A stretch of 64,000 nt of DNA from QQVM01 sp964544885 (GTDB lineage: Bacteria; Bacteroidota; Bacteroidia; AKYH767-A; 2013-40CM-41-45), in NCBI GenBank assembly GCA_964544885.1, contig CAZJDX010000005.1, positions 62,001 through 126,000 of the forward strand. Direction: 5' to 3'. Of this stretch, positions 51,955-61,370 are shown one piece after another; the stretch's first letter is position 1; each line of letters starts with the position of its first letter. The notes under the pieces are model-generated. The model did not search any database. It saw only the letters and a program-made list of their open reading frames with translations, and was not told where the DNA came from. Made by a program: the position numbers and the translations under genes.

Positions 51955-54633
51955 ATGAAAAAAATAATTAAATGGTTCGGCATCATTTTACTTGTGCTCT
52001 TTTTATTCTTACTGGCAGCCCCCTTTCTGTTTAAGGATAAGATCGTGAGCAAGATTAAAGAAGAAACCAACAAGAACCTCAACGCAACAATCGATTTCGG
52101 AGATTTCAGTCTTTCATTGATCAAAAGTTTCCCGGATTTTTCTCTGGGAATTGAGAACCTGAGTATAATAAATCTCGCTCCTTTTGAGGGTGACACGCTG
52201 ATTTTTTCAAAGAAGCTGGATGTGACTGTTGACATTATGAGTGTGATCAAGGGCAGTGAGATTAATATCAAATCCATTGAGCTGAACGAACCGGTTATGA
52301 ATTTCCTGGTGAACAAAGAGGAAGCGGCAAACTGGGACATAGCCAAAGGTAGCGATGAGGCGGGTGGGGAATCAGGTGAAACATCATTCAAAGGAAAACT
52401 GAAACATTATTCAGTAAAAAACGGAAGGGTATTGTACAAAGATGAGTCACTTGATTTTCTGCTGAGTTTGAACGGAGTTGACCATGACGGGAAAGGTGAT
52501 TTCACACAGGATGTTTTCGACCTTGTCACTAATACTGTTGTTCAAAAAACACGAATGGTCTATGAGAGCATACCTTATATAAGCGGAGCGAAAGCGGTGA
52601 TCGATGCCACCGTGAATATCGACATGAAGAATTTCAAATTTACTTTTAAGGAGAATAAGATCAATCTCAACGAGCTCGACCTGGGTGTGAATGGGTGGGT
52701 TGCCATGCCGGATACAAACATCGACATGCAGCTTGACTTTTCAGCAGCAAAGTCGGAATTCAGGAATTTCATTTCCATGATTCCCGCCTTGTACGCGAAG
52801 GATTTTGAAAATCTGAAGTCATCAGGTACCATGTCTCTTGCCGGTTTCATAAAAGGGCGATATAATGCCTTGTCAATGCCGGGCTTCGGACTTACTTTAA
52901 AAGTCGACAACGGAATGTTTCAATATCCATCCCTGCCTTCATCAGTCAACAAGGTTTTTGTCGACCTGAATGTGAATAATCCTGATGGAATTCCGGATCA
53001 CACGGTCATTGACATGAGAAAACTGAGTCTGGAAATGGCTGGAGCGCCTTTTGAGGCCGCGCTTTTTCTGAAAACACCGGTAAGTGATCCGGATATTAAT
53101 ATGTATGTAAAAGGGCAGATTGACCTTGGCAGTGTTCAGAAATTTGTTCCGATGGAGAAGGGAACAACATTGGCTGGTACCATCAGCGCCGACCTGAAAG
53201 CCAGGGGTCGTATGTCGGTGATCGAAAAGAAACAGTATGAACAATTTGATGCTTCCGGTACTCTTTCCGTGCGGGGTCTGGAGTATGCATCTGCGGAAAT
53301 GAAAAATCCTGCTTCCATCTCCCAGCTGGAAATGACATTCAGTCCCAGAATCGTTGCCCTGAATTCGTTGATTGCGAGATCAGGTAAAAGCGATTTTAAT
53401 GCCTCCGGTTCACTGGAGAATTTCATTCCTTATGCTTTAAAGGATGAGACACTCCGGGGAAGCCTCAAACTCAGATCTGAGAAAATAGATCTGAATGAGT
53501 GGATGAGCGAAGAGGAAAGTACTGCTCAGGCTGATACTGTTAGTATGAGTGTATTTGAAGTTTCTGCCAATATTGATTTCACGGTTGCCGCCGTCATCGG
53601 AACACTGGTTTATGATAATCTCAACATCTTTAATGTGAACGGGAACTTCAATGTGCGAGACGAAGCAATCAGGCTGCAAGGTTTGGCTATGCAGCTGATG
53701 GACGGAAGTGTTGACCTGAACGGAAGTTATTCAAGCAGGGATAAGAAGCATCCCGCCATCTCTATGGACCTGGCCATTCGCAATTTTGACATTGTAAAAA
53801 CGGTAAATTCATTTGAGTCCGTTGAGAAACTGGCGCCTCTGGCAAAATACTGTGCCGGTAAATTCTCAGCCGCACTTAAAGTGGAAGGTAAGCTTGATGA
53901 GGCAATGAGCCCTGAATTATCGTCTCTGAACGGACTGGGTAAGCTGAGTACTTCACAGATTACCATTACGAATTTTCCGGCCTTCAATAAAGTAGCTGAT
54001 GTTTTGAAGATGCAATCGTGGAAACAGGCAGACCTTGCTCCCGTAAATCCTTCTTTCAAAATTGTTAACGGCAGAGTATATGTTGATCCTACGGAAATTC
54101 GTTTCAAGGATATGAAAGGAACAGTCGCCGGATCCAACGGATTTGATCAGACCATCGATTATACCATGGCAATGGAAATTCCGCGATCCGCTTTTGGCGG
54201 AGCAGCCAATGCTGTTCTCAATAACCTGGTCACTTCCGCTAATGCGAAAGGCGCCAATTTCAGTCTGGGTGATGTGGTGCCGGTAAATCTGAAGATTGGC
54301 GGTACCGTAGAAAAGCCCAGCGTATCAACGGATCTTGGAAAACAGGGAGCCAACGTGATGGATGACCTCAAGGCCAAAGCGCAGGAGGAGTTTGATAAGA
54401 AAAAAGCAGAACTTGAATCCAAAGCACGTGAGGAAGCTGAAAAACTGAAGAGTGATGCTGCAGCAAAGCTGGAAGCGGAAAAAGCAAAGGCCGCCGCTGA
54501 AGTTGACAGGTTAAAGAAAGAAGCGGAAGCCAAGGCTAAAGCGACAGCCGATAGTTTGAAAAAAGCGGCCGAAGAAGAGGCAAAGAAAAAAGCCAAGGAC
54601 GCCTTAAAGAATTTAAATCCACTCAAGAAATAA
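51955..54633 (+). CDS. AsmA family envelope protein with Ala/Lys/Glu coiled tail
   Basis: An 892-residue protein with an N-terminal membrane anchor (IIKWFGIILLVLFLFLLAAPFLF) and the AsmA pattern of repeated beta strands through about residue 790, including the start KDKIVSKIKEETNKNLNATIDFGDFSLSLIKSFPDFSLGIENL. AsmA/TamB-like proteins bridge the periplasm and move phospholipids to the outer membrane. The last ~85 residues are a Lys/Ala/Glu coiled coil (KARKEAEKLKSDAAAKLEAE-like repeats) not usual in AsmA. The stop TAA overlaps the next gene's ATG at 54631-54635. Structure is complete; specific cargo unknown. Confidence 0.88.
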   Translation: MKKIIKWFGIILLVLFLFLLAAPFLFKDKIVSKIKEETNKNLNATIDFGDFSLSLIKSFPDFSLGIENLSIINLAPFEGDTLIFSKKLDVTVDIMSVIKGSEINIKSIELNEPVMNFLVNKEEAANWDIAKGSDEAGGESGETSFKGKLKHYSVKNGRVLYKDESLDFLLSLNGVDHDGKGDFTQDVFDLVTNTVVQKTRMVYESIPYISGAKAVIDATVNIDMKNFKFTFKENKINLNELDLGVNGWVAMPDTNIDMQLDFSAAKSEFRNFISMIPALYAKDFENLKSSGTMSLAGFIKGRYNALSMPGFGLTLKVDNGMFQYPSLPSSVNKVFVDLNVNNPDGIPDHTVIDMRKLSLEMAGAPFEAALFLKTPVSDPDINMYVKGQIDLGSVQKFVPMEKGTTLAGTISADLKARGRMSVIEKKQYEQFDASGTLSVRGLEYASAEMKNPASISQLEMTFSPRIVALNSLIARSGKSDFNASGSLENFIPYALKDETLRGSLKLRSEKIDLNEWMSEEESTAQADTVSMSVFEVSANIDFTVAAVIGTLVYDNLNIFNVNGNFNVRDEAIRLQGLAMQLMDGSVDLNGSYSSRDKKHPAISMDLAIRNFDIVKTVNSFESVEKLAPLAKYCAGKFSAALKVEGKLDEAMSPELSSLNGLGKLSTSQITITNFPAFNKVADVLKMQSWKQADLAPVNPSFKIVNGRVYVDPTEIRFKDMKGTVAGSNGFDQTIDYTMAMEIPRSAFGGAANAVLNNLVTSANAKGANFSLGDVVPVNLKIGGTVEKPSVSTDLGKQGANVMDDLKAKAQEEFDKKKAELESKAREEAEKLKSDAAAKLEAEKAKAAAEVDRLKKEAEAKAKATADSLKKAAEEEAKKKAKDALKNLNPLKK

Positions 54634-56591
54634 TGACAGGTATATTTCTCAGGATTCTTTCGTTCAGATCAATTTTAGGAATTTTCATTTGCTTTTTAAC
54701 CAGCATGTTCCTGCCATCAGTTTCAAATGCCCAGGAGGTTTCCTGCGACAGATCGCAGGATAAGAAGGCAATGAAGTATTATGAGGATGCAGCCAGCCTG
54801 TACAAATCCAGAAAGTATGAGGACGCAAGAGATGCGGTTGGCAAAGCCATTGATGCTGATCCGGAATTCGCCTTAGCATATTACCTTCAGGGCAGCATTG
54901 CCTTGAAAAAAAAGGACTATAAAATCCTTGAACAAAGCTACCTGAAGGTTCTGGAACTCTGTCCGGAACTTGATCCGGATGTATACTATCAGTTAGGTTG
55001 GTATTCCTATGAATTCAGGAAATGGACAGATGCCGTGAAACATCTTGAAAAGTTCCTTGAATATGACAAGATCAATGAAGATAATGCCCTGAAAGCGGAA
55101 AGTATGCTTATAAAGGCGAATCTGTATGCCAATCCGGTTCCCTTTGAACCAAGAGCGGTTCAGAAAATCTCAACAAGAGATCCTGAATACCTGCCATACA
55201 TATCTCCTGACAATGAACTGGCATTTTTTACACGTCGTTTTGAAATGCAGGACAAAAATATGCTCACTCCACAAAGTGTGGAGAAATTCATGATCGCTCA
55301 CCTTCAGCCCGATGGAACTTACGACAGTGGTAAACCTATGCAGGATCCCTTTAATCAGGGCACAAGCAATAATGAAGGCGGGGCTAGCATCACCATAGAT
55401 AATAAATATCTATACTTTACGGTTAACGACAAGGGAAATTTTGATCTGTGTTATTCAGTATTCAGCTATGGATATTGGGGAGAGATCACCAATATGGGCC
55501 CGCTGGTCAATGATCCCGTTCAATGGGATTCACAACCAACAGTCTCCTCAGACGGTAAAACAATTTATTTCGCCTCAGCAAGGGATTCGGTCGGGGGAAT
55601 CGACATTTACTATACACAAAAAGACGATACCGGAAACTGGAAAAGGGCAAGAAGAATGGGATCTCCGATCAATACTGAATTCAATGAGAAGTCTCCCTTT
55701 TTACATAGTGACAGCAAGACCTTGTATTTTTCTTCCGATGGACTTCCCGGGCTTGGAGGTTATGATATCTTTATGAGTAAAATGGATGAAAATGGTAACT
55801 GGGGCAAGCCAGTCAACCTGGGATTTCCGATAAATACCGAAGCTGATGAAGTCGGATTCTTTGTGAGTACGGATGGAAAGACAGGTTATTATGCATCGAA
55901 CAAAATCAACGGCGGTACAGGCGGTTATGATATTTACTCTTTCGAACTTCATCCTAAAGTTCGTCCAAATAAGGTCTATTTTCAAAAAGGGGATGTGAAC
56001 GGAGAGGAAAATGAAGAGGTGATCGCGGCTACGATTGAAATAAGGGATGCGGTCACCAATAAACTCACGAAGATCGATGTAGATTCCATTAGTGGAGAAT
56101 TCGCATTCGTAGTGGACTTCAGCAATGATCTCATATTGTCTGTAAAGAAAGAAGGCTACGCTTTCGAGTCACAATATATTTCTCAAAAGGACTCCGGCAA
56201 TTACAAACCCGTGAAACAGGATATTGAGATGGAAAAGCTGGAAGTAGGGGGACAATATACTATTAATGATATACTCTTTGGTACGAATTCATTTGTGATC
56301 AACGATACCATCCAATCTATCCTGACTGAATTTGCCGACTATCTCAGGAAAAGCCCCAGGCTAAAGGTCGCGCTGCACGGACATACTGATAATATAGGAA
56401 ACCCGGCGACCAATATTGAACTATCTGAGAACAGGGCCAGAGCGGTTTACGACTTCCTGCTGGATAAGGGTATTTCCGCTTCAAGACTAAGCTATAAAGG
56501 ATTTGGTGAAACCAAGCCGATCGCTTCCAATTCAACCGAGGAAGGAAGAGCAAAGAACAGGCGCACGGTCTTTGTAGTAAATTCCCAATGA
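54633..56591 (+). CDS. PorE-like TPR / PD40 propeller / OmpA outer-membrane protein
   Basis: A 652-residue exported protein. A signal-like stretch runs to SNAQ (residue 33), then TPR repeats (~40-175), a PD40 beta-propeller (~185-430; landmarks DPEYLPYISPDNELAFFTRR, SSDGKTIYFASARD, SDSKTLYFSSDGLPGLGGYDIF), a carboxypeptidase-regulatory-like domain (~450-530), and a C-terminal OmpA domain with LHGHTDNIGNPATNIELSENRA. This order is that of PorE, a type IX secretion component; its lipobox cysteine is not at the usual place, so it may be a paralogue. The OmpA domain binds peptidoglycan. It overlaps AsmA by one base and precedes a DUF2279 gene by 4 bases. Confidence 0.85.
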   Translation: MTGIFLRILSFRSILGIFICFLTSMFLPSVSNAQEVSCDRSQDKKAMKYYEDAASLYKSRKYEDARDAVGKAIDADPEFALAYYLQGSIALKKKDYKILEQSYLKVLELCPELDPDVYYQLGWYSYEFRKWTDAVKHLEKFLEYDKINEDNALKAESMLIKANLYANPVPFEPRAVQKISTRDPEYLPYISPDNELAFFTRRFEMQDKNMLTPQSVEKFMIAHLQPDGTYDSGKPMQDPFNQGTSNNEGGASITIDNKYLYFTVNDKGNFDLCYSVFSYGYWGEITNMGPLVNDPVQWDSQPTVSSDGKTIYFASARDSVGGIDIYYTQKDDTGNWKRARRMGSPINTEFNEKSPFLHSDSKTLYFSSDGLPGLGGYDIFMSKMDENGNWGKPVNLGFPINTEADEVGFFVSTDGKTGYYASNKINGGTGGYDIYSFELHPKVRPNKVYFQKGDVNGEENEEVIAATIEIRDAVTNKLTKIDVDSISGEFAFVVDFSNDLILSVKKEGYAFESQYISQKDSGNYKPVKQDIEMEKLEVGGQYTINDILFGTNSFVINDTIQSILTEFADYLRKSPRLKVALHGHTDNIGNPATNIELSENRARAVYDFLLDKGISASRLSYKGFGETKPIASNSTEEGRAKNRRTVFVVNSQ

Positions 56592-56595
56592 CCCG

Positions 56596-57573
56596 GTGAA
56601 GAAATTCTTGAAATACATTTTTGTTCTTCTCACAGTTTACCTGAGCGCCATTCAAAGCACATCCGGAATATCCGACACAACGGCAATGCTAAGTATTTCT
56701 CTTGACGAAGATACAGCAGAGCTGAAAATCCTGCAGGACGCTGCCTCTCCGCATAAGCAGAGAACTACATTGGTAGCAGGGACGGTTTTAGGCCTTTATC
56801 CACTCAGTATGTACTGGTTGTATAATCAATGGTATCGTGACTATCCTCAAAGCAGTTTTCACTTTTTTAATGATAATGCGGAGTGGGAACTGATGGATAA
56901 ATATGGGCATGTATGGGACGCCTATTCCATAGCCAAACCATTGATGCACTCTTTCCGTTGGGCAGGCCATGGCAACAAGCGCTCAACTCTTTATGCATGC
57001 GGGATATCTTTTCTTTATCAGACTACCATTGAGGTCTTTGATGGTTTTTCCGCCGAGTGGGGCTTTTCTGCCGGTGATGTAATCAGCAATACCCTTGGCG
57101 TATCCGCCTTTGCCGTACAGCAATTGGTATGGGAGGAGCAGCGCGCTGTGATGAAATTTTCTTTTCATCAGACACAGTACGCAAAATACAGACCGGATCT
57201 GCTGGGATCATCACTCCCGGAGAATATCCTGAAGGACTATAACGGACTCACATATTGGATCTCGCTCAATCCGCGCTCGTTTATGCCTGCTGAATACCGC
57301 TTTCCGCGGTGGCTGAGCCTGGGAATTGGTATAGGCGCGGAAGGAATGACGGGAGGACACGAAAATCCCGACTTTGCTGAAGGGAAGGCGATACCAAAAT
57401 TTGAACGTTACCGGCAGTATTATCTGGGACTTGATCTGGATTTTTCGAGAGTAAAATTCCGTTCAGGATTTCTCAATGGATTTTTCAGAGTGATTAACAT
57501 TATCCATATTCCAGCTCCGGCCATTGAATTCAGCAAGAACAGAAAAGTGAGATGGCATTTGCTTTATTTCTGA
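56596..57573 (+). CDS. DUF2279 (YfiM-like) exported protein
   Basis: A 325-residue protein. The start is GTG 56596; the first segment MKKFLKYIFVLLTVYLSAIQSTSG is a signal or membrane anchor. Landmarks of the DUF2279/YfiM family are LVAGTVLGLYPLSMYWLYNQWY, FHFFNDNAEWELMDKYGHVWDAYSI, FDGFSAEWGFSAGDVISNTLGVSAF and, near the C-terminus, the hydrophobic SLGIGIGAEGMTGG. Members are predicted integral outer-membrane or periplasmic proteins of unknown function. It lies 4 bases after the PorE-like gene and so belongs to the same unit. Convergent with the rhodanese gene. Confidence 0.8.
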   Translation: MKKFLKYIFVLLTVYLSAIQSTSGISDTTAMLSISLDEDTAELKILQDAASPHKQRTTLVAGTVLGLYPLSMYWLYNQWYRDYPQSSFHFFNDNAEWELMDKYGHVWDAYSIAKPLMHSFRWAGHGNKRSTLYACGISFLYQTTIEVFDGFSAEWGFSAGDVISNTLGVSAFAVQQLVWEEQRAVMKFSFHQTQYAKYRPDLLGSSLPENILKDYNGLTYWISLNPRSFMPAEYRFPRWLSLGIGIGAEGMTGGHENPDFAEGKAIPKFERYRQYYLGLDLDFSRVKFRSGFLNGFFRVINIIHIPAPAIEFSKNRKVRWHLLYF

Positions 57574-57586
57574 ACCGGCAAACCTG

Positions 57587-57904
57587 TCAATAGGTATTCA
57601 TTCCGGTATCAATTTGCTTTGCATAGGCCAGTATGCCACCTTTCAGGTTATAGAGATTATTGAATCCAAATCGTCTTTCCAGTTCCGCTACAACTACGCC
57701 GCTGCGCCCGCCTGACTTGCAATGAATGATTACCGGTTTGGTTTTTGAAATCCTGTCCACCTGATCAAATATCTGCGCCATAGGAATCAGCTCACCATTC
57801 AGGTTGCAGATCTCATATTCAAAATCCTCTCGAACATCAATTAGCTGAAAATCCTCCTTTTTGTCAATCTTTATTTTCAGTTCATCAACACTTATTTCCT
57901 TCAT
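57587..57904 (-). CDS. Rhodanese-like domain protein
   Basis: A 105-residue single rhodanese domain; I chose ATG 57904 (MKEISVDELKIKID), since upstream in-frame codons to 57961 overlap the promoter region and have no family match. The active-site Cys lies in IHCKSGGRSGVV. Preceding strands IDVREDFEYEICNLNGELIPM follow the rhodanese pattern. Such proteins carry persulfide sulfur or act as thiol donors in sulfur transfer. It is soluble and cytosolic. The convergent DUF2279 gene ends 13 bases away. Confidence 0.9.
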   Translation of the reverse strand: MKEISVDELKIKIDKKEDFQLIDVREDFEYEICNLNGELIPMAQIFDQVDRISKTKPVIIHCKSGGRSGVVVAELERRFGFNNLYNLKGGILAYAKQIDTGMNTY

Positions 57905-57922
57905 GGATCTTTGGGTTTTGTA

Positions 57923-57930
57923 CAAAGGTA
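57923..57930 (-). promoter_or_regulatory. TACCTTTG element of the rhodanese gene
   Basis: On the minus strand TACCTTTG (57930 to 57923) matches TAnnTTTG and places transcription about 10 bases before ATG 57904. It supports the shorter start. No clear TTG lies at -33. Confidence 0.5.
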
Positions 57931-57989
57931 AATTTATTCTATTTTGTCTTAAAATATACATTCAGATGCAGTTTTAAATCAGTTTTATC

Positions 57990-58505
57990 ATGACAGACCC
58001 AAGAACAGTAGAAAACAATACTCCCGTATATGCAGGCTTTTGGCTAAGGCTGGGTGCTCATATTTTAGATCAGTTATTAATTGGCATCGTCAGCTTCTTT
58101 CTCTTTGTCCCTTTCTTTATCATGACCGGAATCACGGCGGGATTCAGCCATCTTGGTGAATTGGACGATGTAGATATAAGTGATGAACAGAAATTTCTTA
58201 TGCTGGGAGGATTCATGGGATTCATCCTGCTCATGGTGTTCATCTCCATCATAGCCAACTGGCTTTATTATGCCTTGATGGAATCCTCTTCCCGTCAGGC
58301 AACGCTGGGTAAGATCGCATTGGAGCTCAAGGTCACGGATATGAGTGGAAACAGGATCACTTTTATGAACGCAACCGGAAGATATTTCGGAAAAATCATC
58401 ACGGGTATGACCCTGGGTATCGGGTATCTTATGGCAGGTTTTACAACAAAGAAACAGGCCCTTCATGATATCCTTGCTTCTTGTCTCGTTGTAAAGAAAC
58501 AGTAA
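57990..58505 (+). CDS. RDD family membrane protein
   Basis: A 171-residue protein with three to four membrane segments. The RDD signature begins FWLRLGAHILDQLLIGIVSFFLFVP, and the later conserved Asp/Arg region is represented by SSSRQATLGKIALELKVTDMSGNRITF. RDD proteins are often associated with membrane transport or sodium-ion functions, but no substrate is known. It is a single gene with 36 bases to the next ORF. Start ATG 57990. Confidence 0.88.
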   Translation: MTDPRTVENNTPVYAGFWLRLGAHILDQLLIGIVSFFLFVPFFIMTGITAGFSHLGELDDVDISDEQKFLMLGGFMGFILLMVFISIIANWLYYALMESSSRQATLGKIALELKVTDMSGNRITFMNATGRYFGKIITGMTLGIGYLMAGFTTKKQALHDILASCLVVKKQ

Positions 58506-58541
58506 TATTCACCTGCTCCGCAAGGAAAATTCCATTGATCC

Positions 58542-59021
58542 GTGAATCCGGATATTCAAATACTGTTATTTCGTCCGGAGCTTGCTGTCTGGTTTAAGAA
58601 AATTAACCTGGAATGGCTGAACCATTATTATAGTGTCACACCGAATGATCTTGAAATTCTGGACCATCCTGACAAGCTTATTCGCGAAGGTGGAAGGATA
58701 GTATTTATCAGCTACAAGGGAGAAATTGCCGGTACAGCAGCACTTGTCAGGAAGAATTCTACGGAGGTTGAGTTGATCAAGATGGGGGTGTCATTTCGTT
58801 ATCATGGAAAGGGTCTCGGAACTTTCCTGATGGATGCCGTGCTTCAACAGGCGCGTGAAATGGGAGCCGCTAAGATCACTTTGGAAACTGCCTCCGTGTT
58901 GAAATCGGCCATCCGTTTATACCATCGTAAGGGATTTGAACAAACCGGGCCAGAGGAAGTACATCCGCTCTTTGGCCGGAAAACATTCAAAATGGAAAAA
59001 TCAATAAAGCAATACTCCTGA
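58542..59021 (+). CDS. GNAT family N-acetyltransferase
   Basis: A 159-residue protein; the start is GTG 58542. The acetyl-CoA-binding motif A is MGVSFRYHGKGLGTFLMDAVLQQ (Q/R-x-x-G-x-G/A-type loop YHGKGLG). Preceding strands include GEIAGTAALVRKNSTEVELIKM, and the end has LYHRKGFEQTG, typical of GNAT. Substrate unknown. The gene follows the RDD gene by 36 bases and may be co-transcribed. A 218-base stretch after it, to 59239, holds no gene I can support. Confidence 0.88.
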   Translation: MNPDIQILLFRPELAVWFKKINLEWLNHYYSVTPNDLEILDHPDKLIREGGRIVFISYKGEIAGTAALVRKNSTEVELIKMGVSFRYHGKGLGTFLMDAVLQQAREMGAAKITLETASVLKSAIRLYHRKGFEQTGPEEVHPLFGRKTFKMEKSIKQYS

Positions 59022-59239
59022 ACACTGCAACACGCTGAAGGAATGCGAAAGTTTATTGGGAACAGGCAGGGATTTCCTTAACAATACGCTTTAATATTAT
59101 AACGGCACTTACCGCTCTCGCTTACAGACGGAATGAAAAGCCGGTAACGGAAGCTTAGAAATACTGAACCTGATCTATGCCGATTCATTTTTGAGGTCGA
59201 ATGTCAGAAACCCGGAGTAACAATCAGGTGTAAACAACT

Positions 59240-61267
59240 TCACAGATTTTGTTTTCCGAGAATCTTTTCCAGCTCAATCATTTCATCACGGAGTCTGGCA
59301 GCTTCGATAAAGTCAAGCTCCTTTGCCGCTCTCTCCATGGATTTACGTGTCTGGGAAATCAGCTTTTTCAATTCATCCGATTTCATGTATTGAACCACCG
59401 GATCAGCGGCAATACTCAGGTGTTGGTTTTCCACATAGGCCGAATCAGGCGATGAAACTGCATCGGCAACTTTTGTTTGTCCCAGAATACTTTCTTTTGA
59501 GCGAACGATTTGTTGTGGCGTGATCCCATGCTCTTCGTTGTATTTCATCTGCTTCTCCCGTCTGCGGTTGGTCTCTTCAATCGTAAGTCGCATACTTTCA
59601 GTCACCTTATCGGCGTAAAAGATTACTCTTCCGTTGATATTTCTTGCCGCCCTTCCCGCTGTTTGCGTGAGCGAACGGTTGCTCCTTAAAAATCCTTCTT
59701 TATCCGCATCCAGCACAGCTACCAATGAAACCTCCGGCAGATCCAGTCCTTCACGAAGCAGATTAATTCCGATCAATACGTCAAAATTACCCAGTCTAAG
59801 ATCGCGGAGCAGTTCAACTCTCTCCAGCGTTTCAACTTCAGAATGAATATAACGGCAGTTCACATTCAGATTGCTGAGATACTTGCTAAGCTCTTCCGCC
59901 ATTCTTTTGGTCAGCGTGGTGACGAGCACTCTTTCATTTCGTTGTACGGTCGTATTGATTTCTTCCAACAAGTCATCCACCTGATTAATACTGGGCCGCA
60001 CTTCAATTTCCGGGTCAAGAAGTCCGGTTGGTCTGATCAATTGCTCCACGAGCACACCCTCACTTTGCTGCAGTTCATATTCAGCCGGTGTGGCACTGAC
60101 GTAAATTATCTGCTTTGGAATGGCTTCGAATTCCTTGAACTTTAATGGACGATTGTCCAGTGCGGCCGGAAGACGGAAGCCATATTCCACCAGGTTGAGT
60201 TTGCGGGAACGGTCTCCGGCATACATGGCTCTTATTTGCGGAATCGTAGCATGACTTTCATCCACCACCATCAGAAAATTTTCCGGAAAATAATCCATAA
60301 GACAATAAGGTCTGTAGCCTGGCTCACGTCCGTCGAAGTAGCGTGAGTAATTTTCAATGCCGGAGCAGTAGCCCAGTTCCCTGATCATTTCCAGGTCATA
60401 AGTTACGCGGTCTTCAAGGCGTTTGGCCTCCAGATGCATACCAAGCGATTTTAAATACTCAACTTGTTTAACCATATCCTCACCGATCTGCCAGATGGCT
60501 TCGAGTTGCTTCTCAGGACTGGTCACAAAAATATTCGCCGGATAAATAGTAATGATATCATGCCTCTCCAGCGTCTTGGCGCTGACCGGATCAATGGAAG
60601 CGATCTCTTCAATTTCATCTCCAAAGAAATTGATGCGGTATGCAATGTCACCGTATGCGATAAAAATGTCGACAGTCTCACCGCGTACTCTGAACTTACC
60701 TCTTGAAAATTCCGTATCCGATCTTGAGTAAAGGGAAGTGACCAGCTTATGCAGAAAAGTATTCCGGCTGATCTTTTGTCCTTCACGGATGCTGATTGTA
60801 TTGCCGGAAAGATCATCTGGATTTCCTATTCCGTATATACAGGATACCGAACTCACTACCAGTACATCCTGCTGTCCTGACAGTAATGAGGTTGTCGTGC
60901 TCAATCGCAGCTTTTCAATTTCCTCGTTGATGGAGAGGTCTTTTTCAATATAAGTATTGGTAGTGGGGATGAAGGCTTCAGGCTGGTAATAGTCATAGTA
61001 ACTCACAAAATATTCAACCTTGTTATGGGGAAAAAACTGTCTGAACTCACCAAAGAGCTGGGCAGCCAGGGTTTTATTATGACTTAGTACAAGTGTCGGT
61101 TTCTGTATCTTCTCGATCACATTAGCGATGGTGAAAGTTTTACCTGAGCCGGTAACACCCAGTAAGGTCTGTGCCTTATCGCCTCTTTGAATACCTTCAA
61201 CGAGCTGTCGTATCGCTTCCGGTTGATCACCGGTAGGTTTAAAAGGAGATTCGATCCTGAAGGGCAT
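59240..61267 (-). CDS. uvrB: Excinuclease ABC subunit B
   Basis: A 675-residue nucleotide-excision-repair protein. I chose ATG 61267 (MPFRIESPFKPTGDQPEAI), the usual UvrB start; the frame extends to 61333 but adds a non-family leader. The Walker A motif is GVTGSGKTF. The beta-hairpin region that inserts into damaged DNA is near YYDYYQPEAFIP. Helicase motifs include MVVDESHATIPQ and GRAARNINGRVIFYAD. The C-terminal UVR motif that binds UvrC is at the end (DEMIELEKIL region). UvrA loads it on damage and UvrC incises. Complete, no frameshift; a terminator for the upstream aroE lies just before it. Confidence 0.97.
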   Translation of the reverse strand: MPFRIESPFKPTGDQPEAIRQLVEGIQRGDKAQTLLGVTGSGKTFTIANVIEKIQKPTLVLSHNKTLAAQLFGEFRQFFPHNKVEYFVSYYDYYQPEAFIPTTNTYIEKDLSINEEIEKLRLSTTTSLLSGQQDVLVVSSVSCIYGIGNPDDLSGNTISIREGQKISRNTFLHKLVTSLYSRSDTEFSRGKFRVRGETVDIFIAYGDIAYRINFFGDEIEEIASIDPVSAKTLERHDIITIYPANIFVTSPEKQLEAIWQIGEDMVKQVEYLKSLGMHLEAKRLEDRVTYDLEMIRELGYCSGIENYSRYFDGREPGYRPYCLMDYFPENFLMVVDESHATIPQIRAMYAGDRSRKLNLVEYGFRLPAALDNRPLKFKEFEAIPKQIIYVSATPAEYELQQSEGVLVEQLIRPTGLLDPEIEVRPSINQVDDLLEEINTTVQRNERVLVTTLTKRMAEELSKYLSNLNVNCRYIHSEVETLERVELLRDLRLGNFDVLIGINLLREGLDLPEVSLVAVLDADKEGFLRSNRSLTQTAGRAARNINGRVIFYADKVTESMRLTIEETNRRREKQMKYNEEHGITPQQIVRSKESILGQTKVADAVSSPDSAYVENQHLSIAADPVVQYMKSDELKKLISQTRKSMERAAKELDFIEAARLRDEMIELEKILGKQNL

Positions 61268-61330
61268 CGTAGAAGTAAAATTATCCGGAAAAATAGTTAA
61301 TATTCCCGTGAGAGTTGAAGGGACTGGATA

Positions 61331-61359
61331 CAAAAAAGCCAGACGGTAAAAGTCTGGCT
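61331..61359 (-). terminator. Rho-independent terminator between aroE and uvrB
   Basis: AGCCAGAC (61337-61344) and GTCTGGCT (61352-61359) form a perfect 8-bp stem with a 7-base loop. On the minus strand it is followed by a T-run (61336-61331). It ends aroE and shows that uvrB has its own promoter. Confidence 0.9.
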
Positions 61360-61370
61360 GAGAATTTCCA

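Noticed and set aside
54159..54626. Minus-strand Ser/Phe/Ala-rich frame over the AsmA tail
   Set aside because: Shadow of the Lys/Ala/Glu coiled coil on the plus strand.
59022..59239. Small genes in the 218-base gap between the GNAT gene and uvrB
   Set aside because: Only very short frames (under 15 codons) and a weak inverted repeat (TTACCG/CGGTAA) with no T-run; nothing supported.
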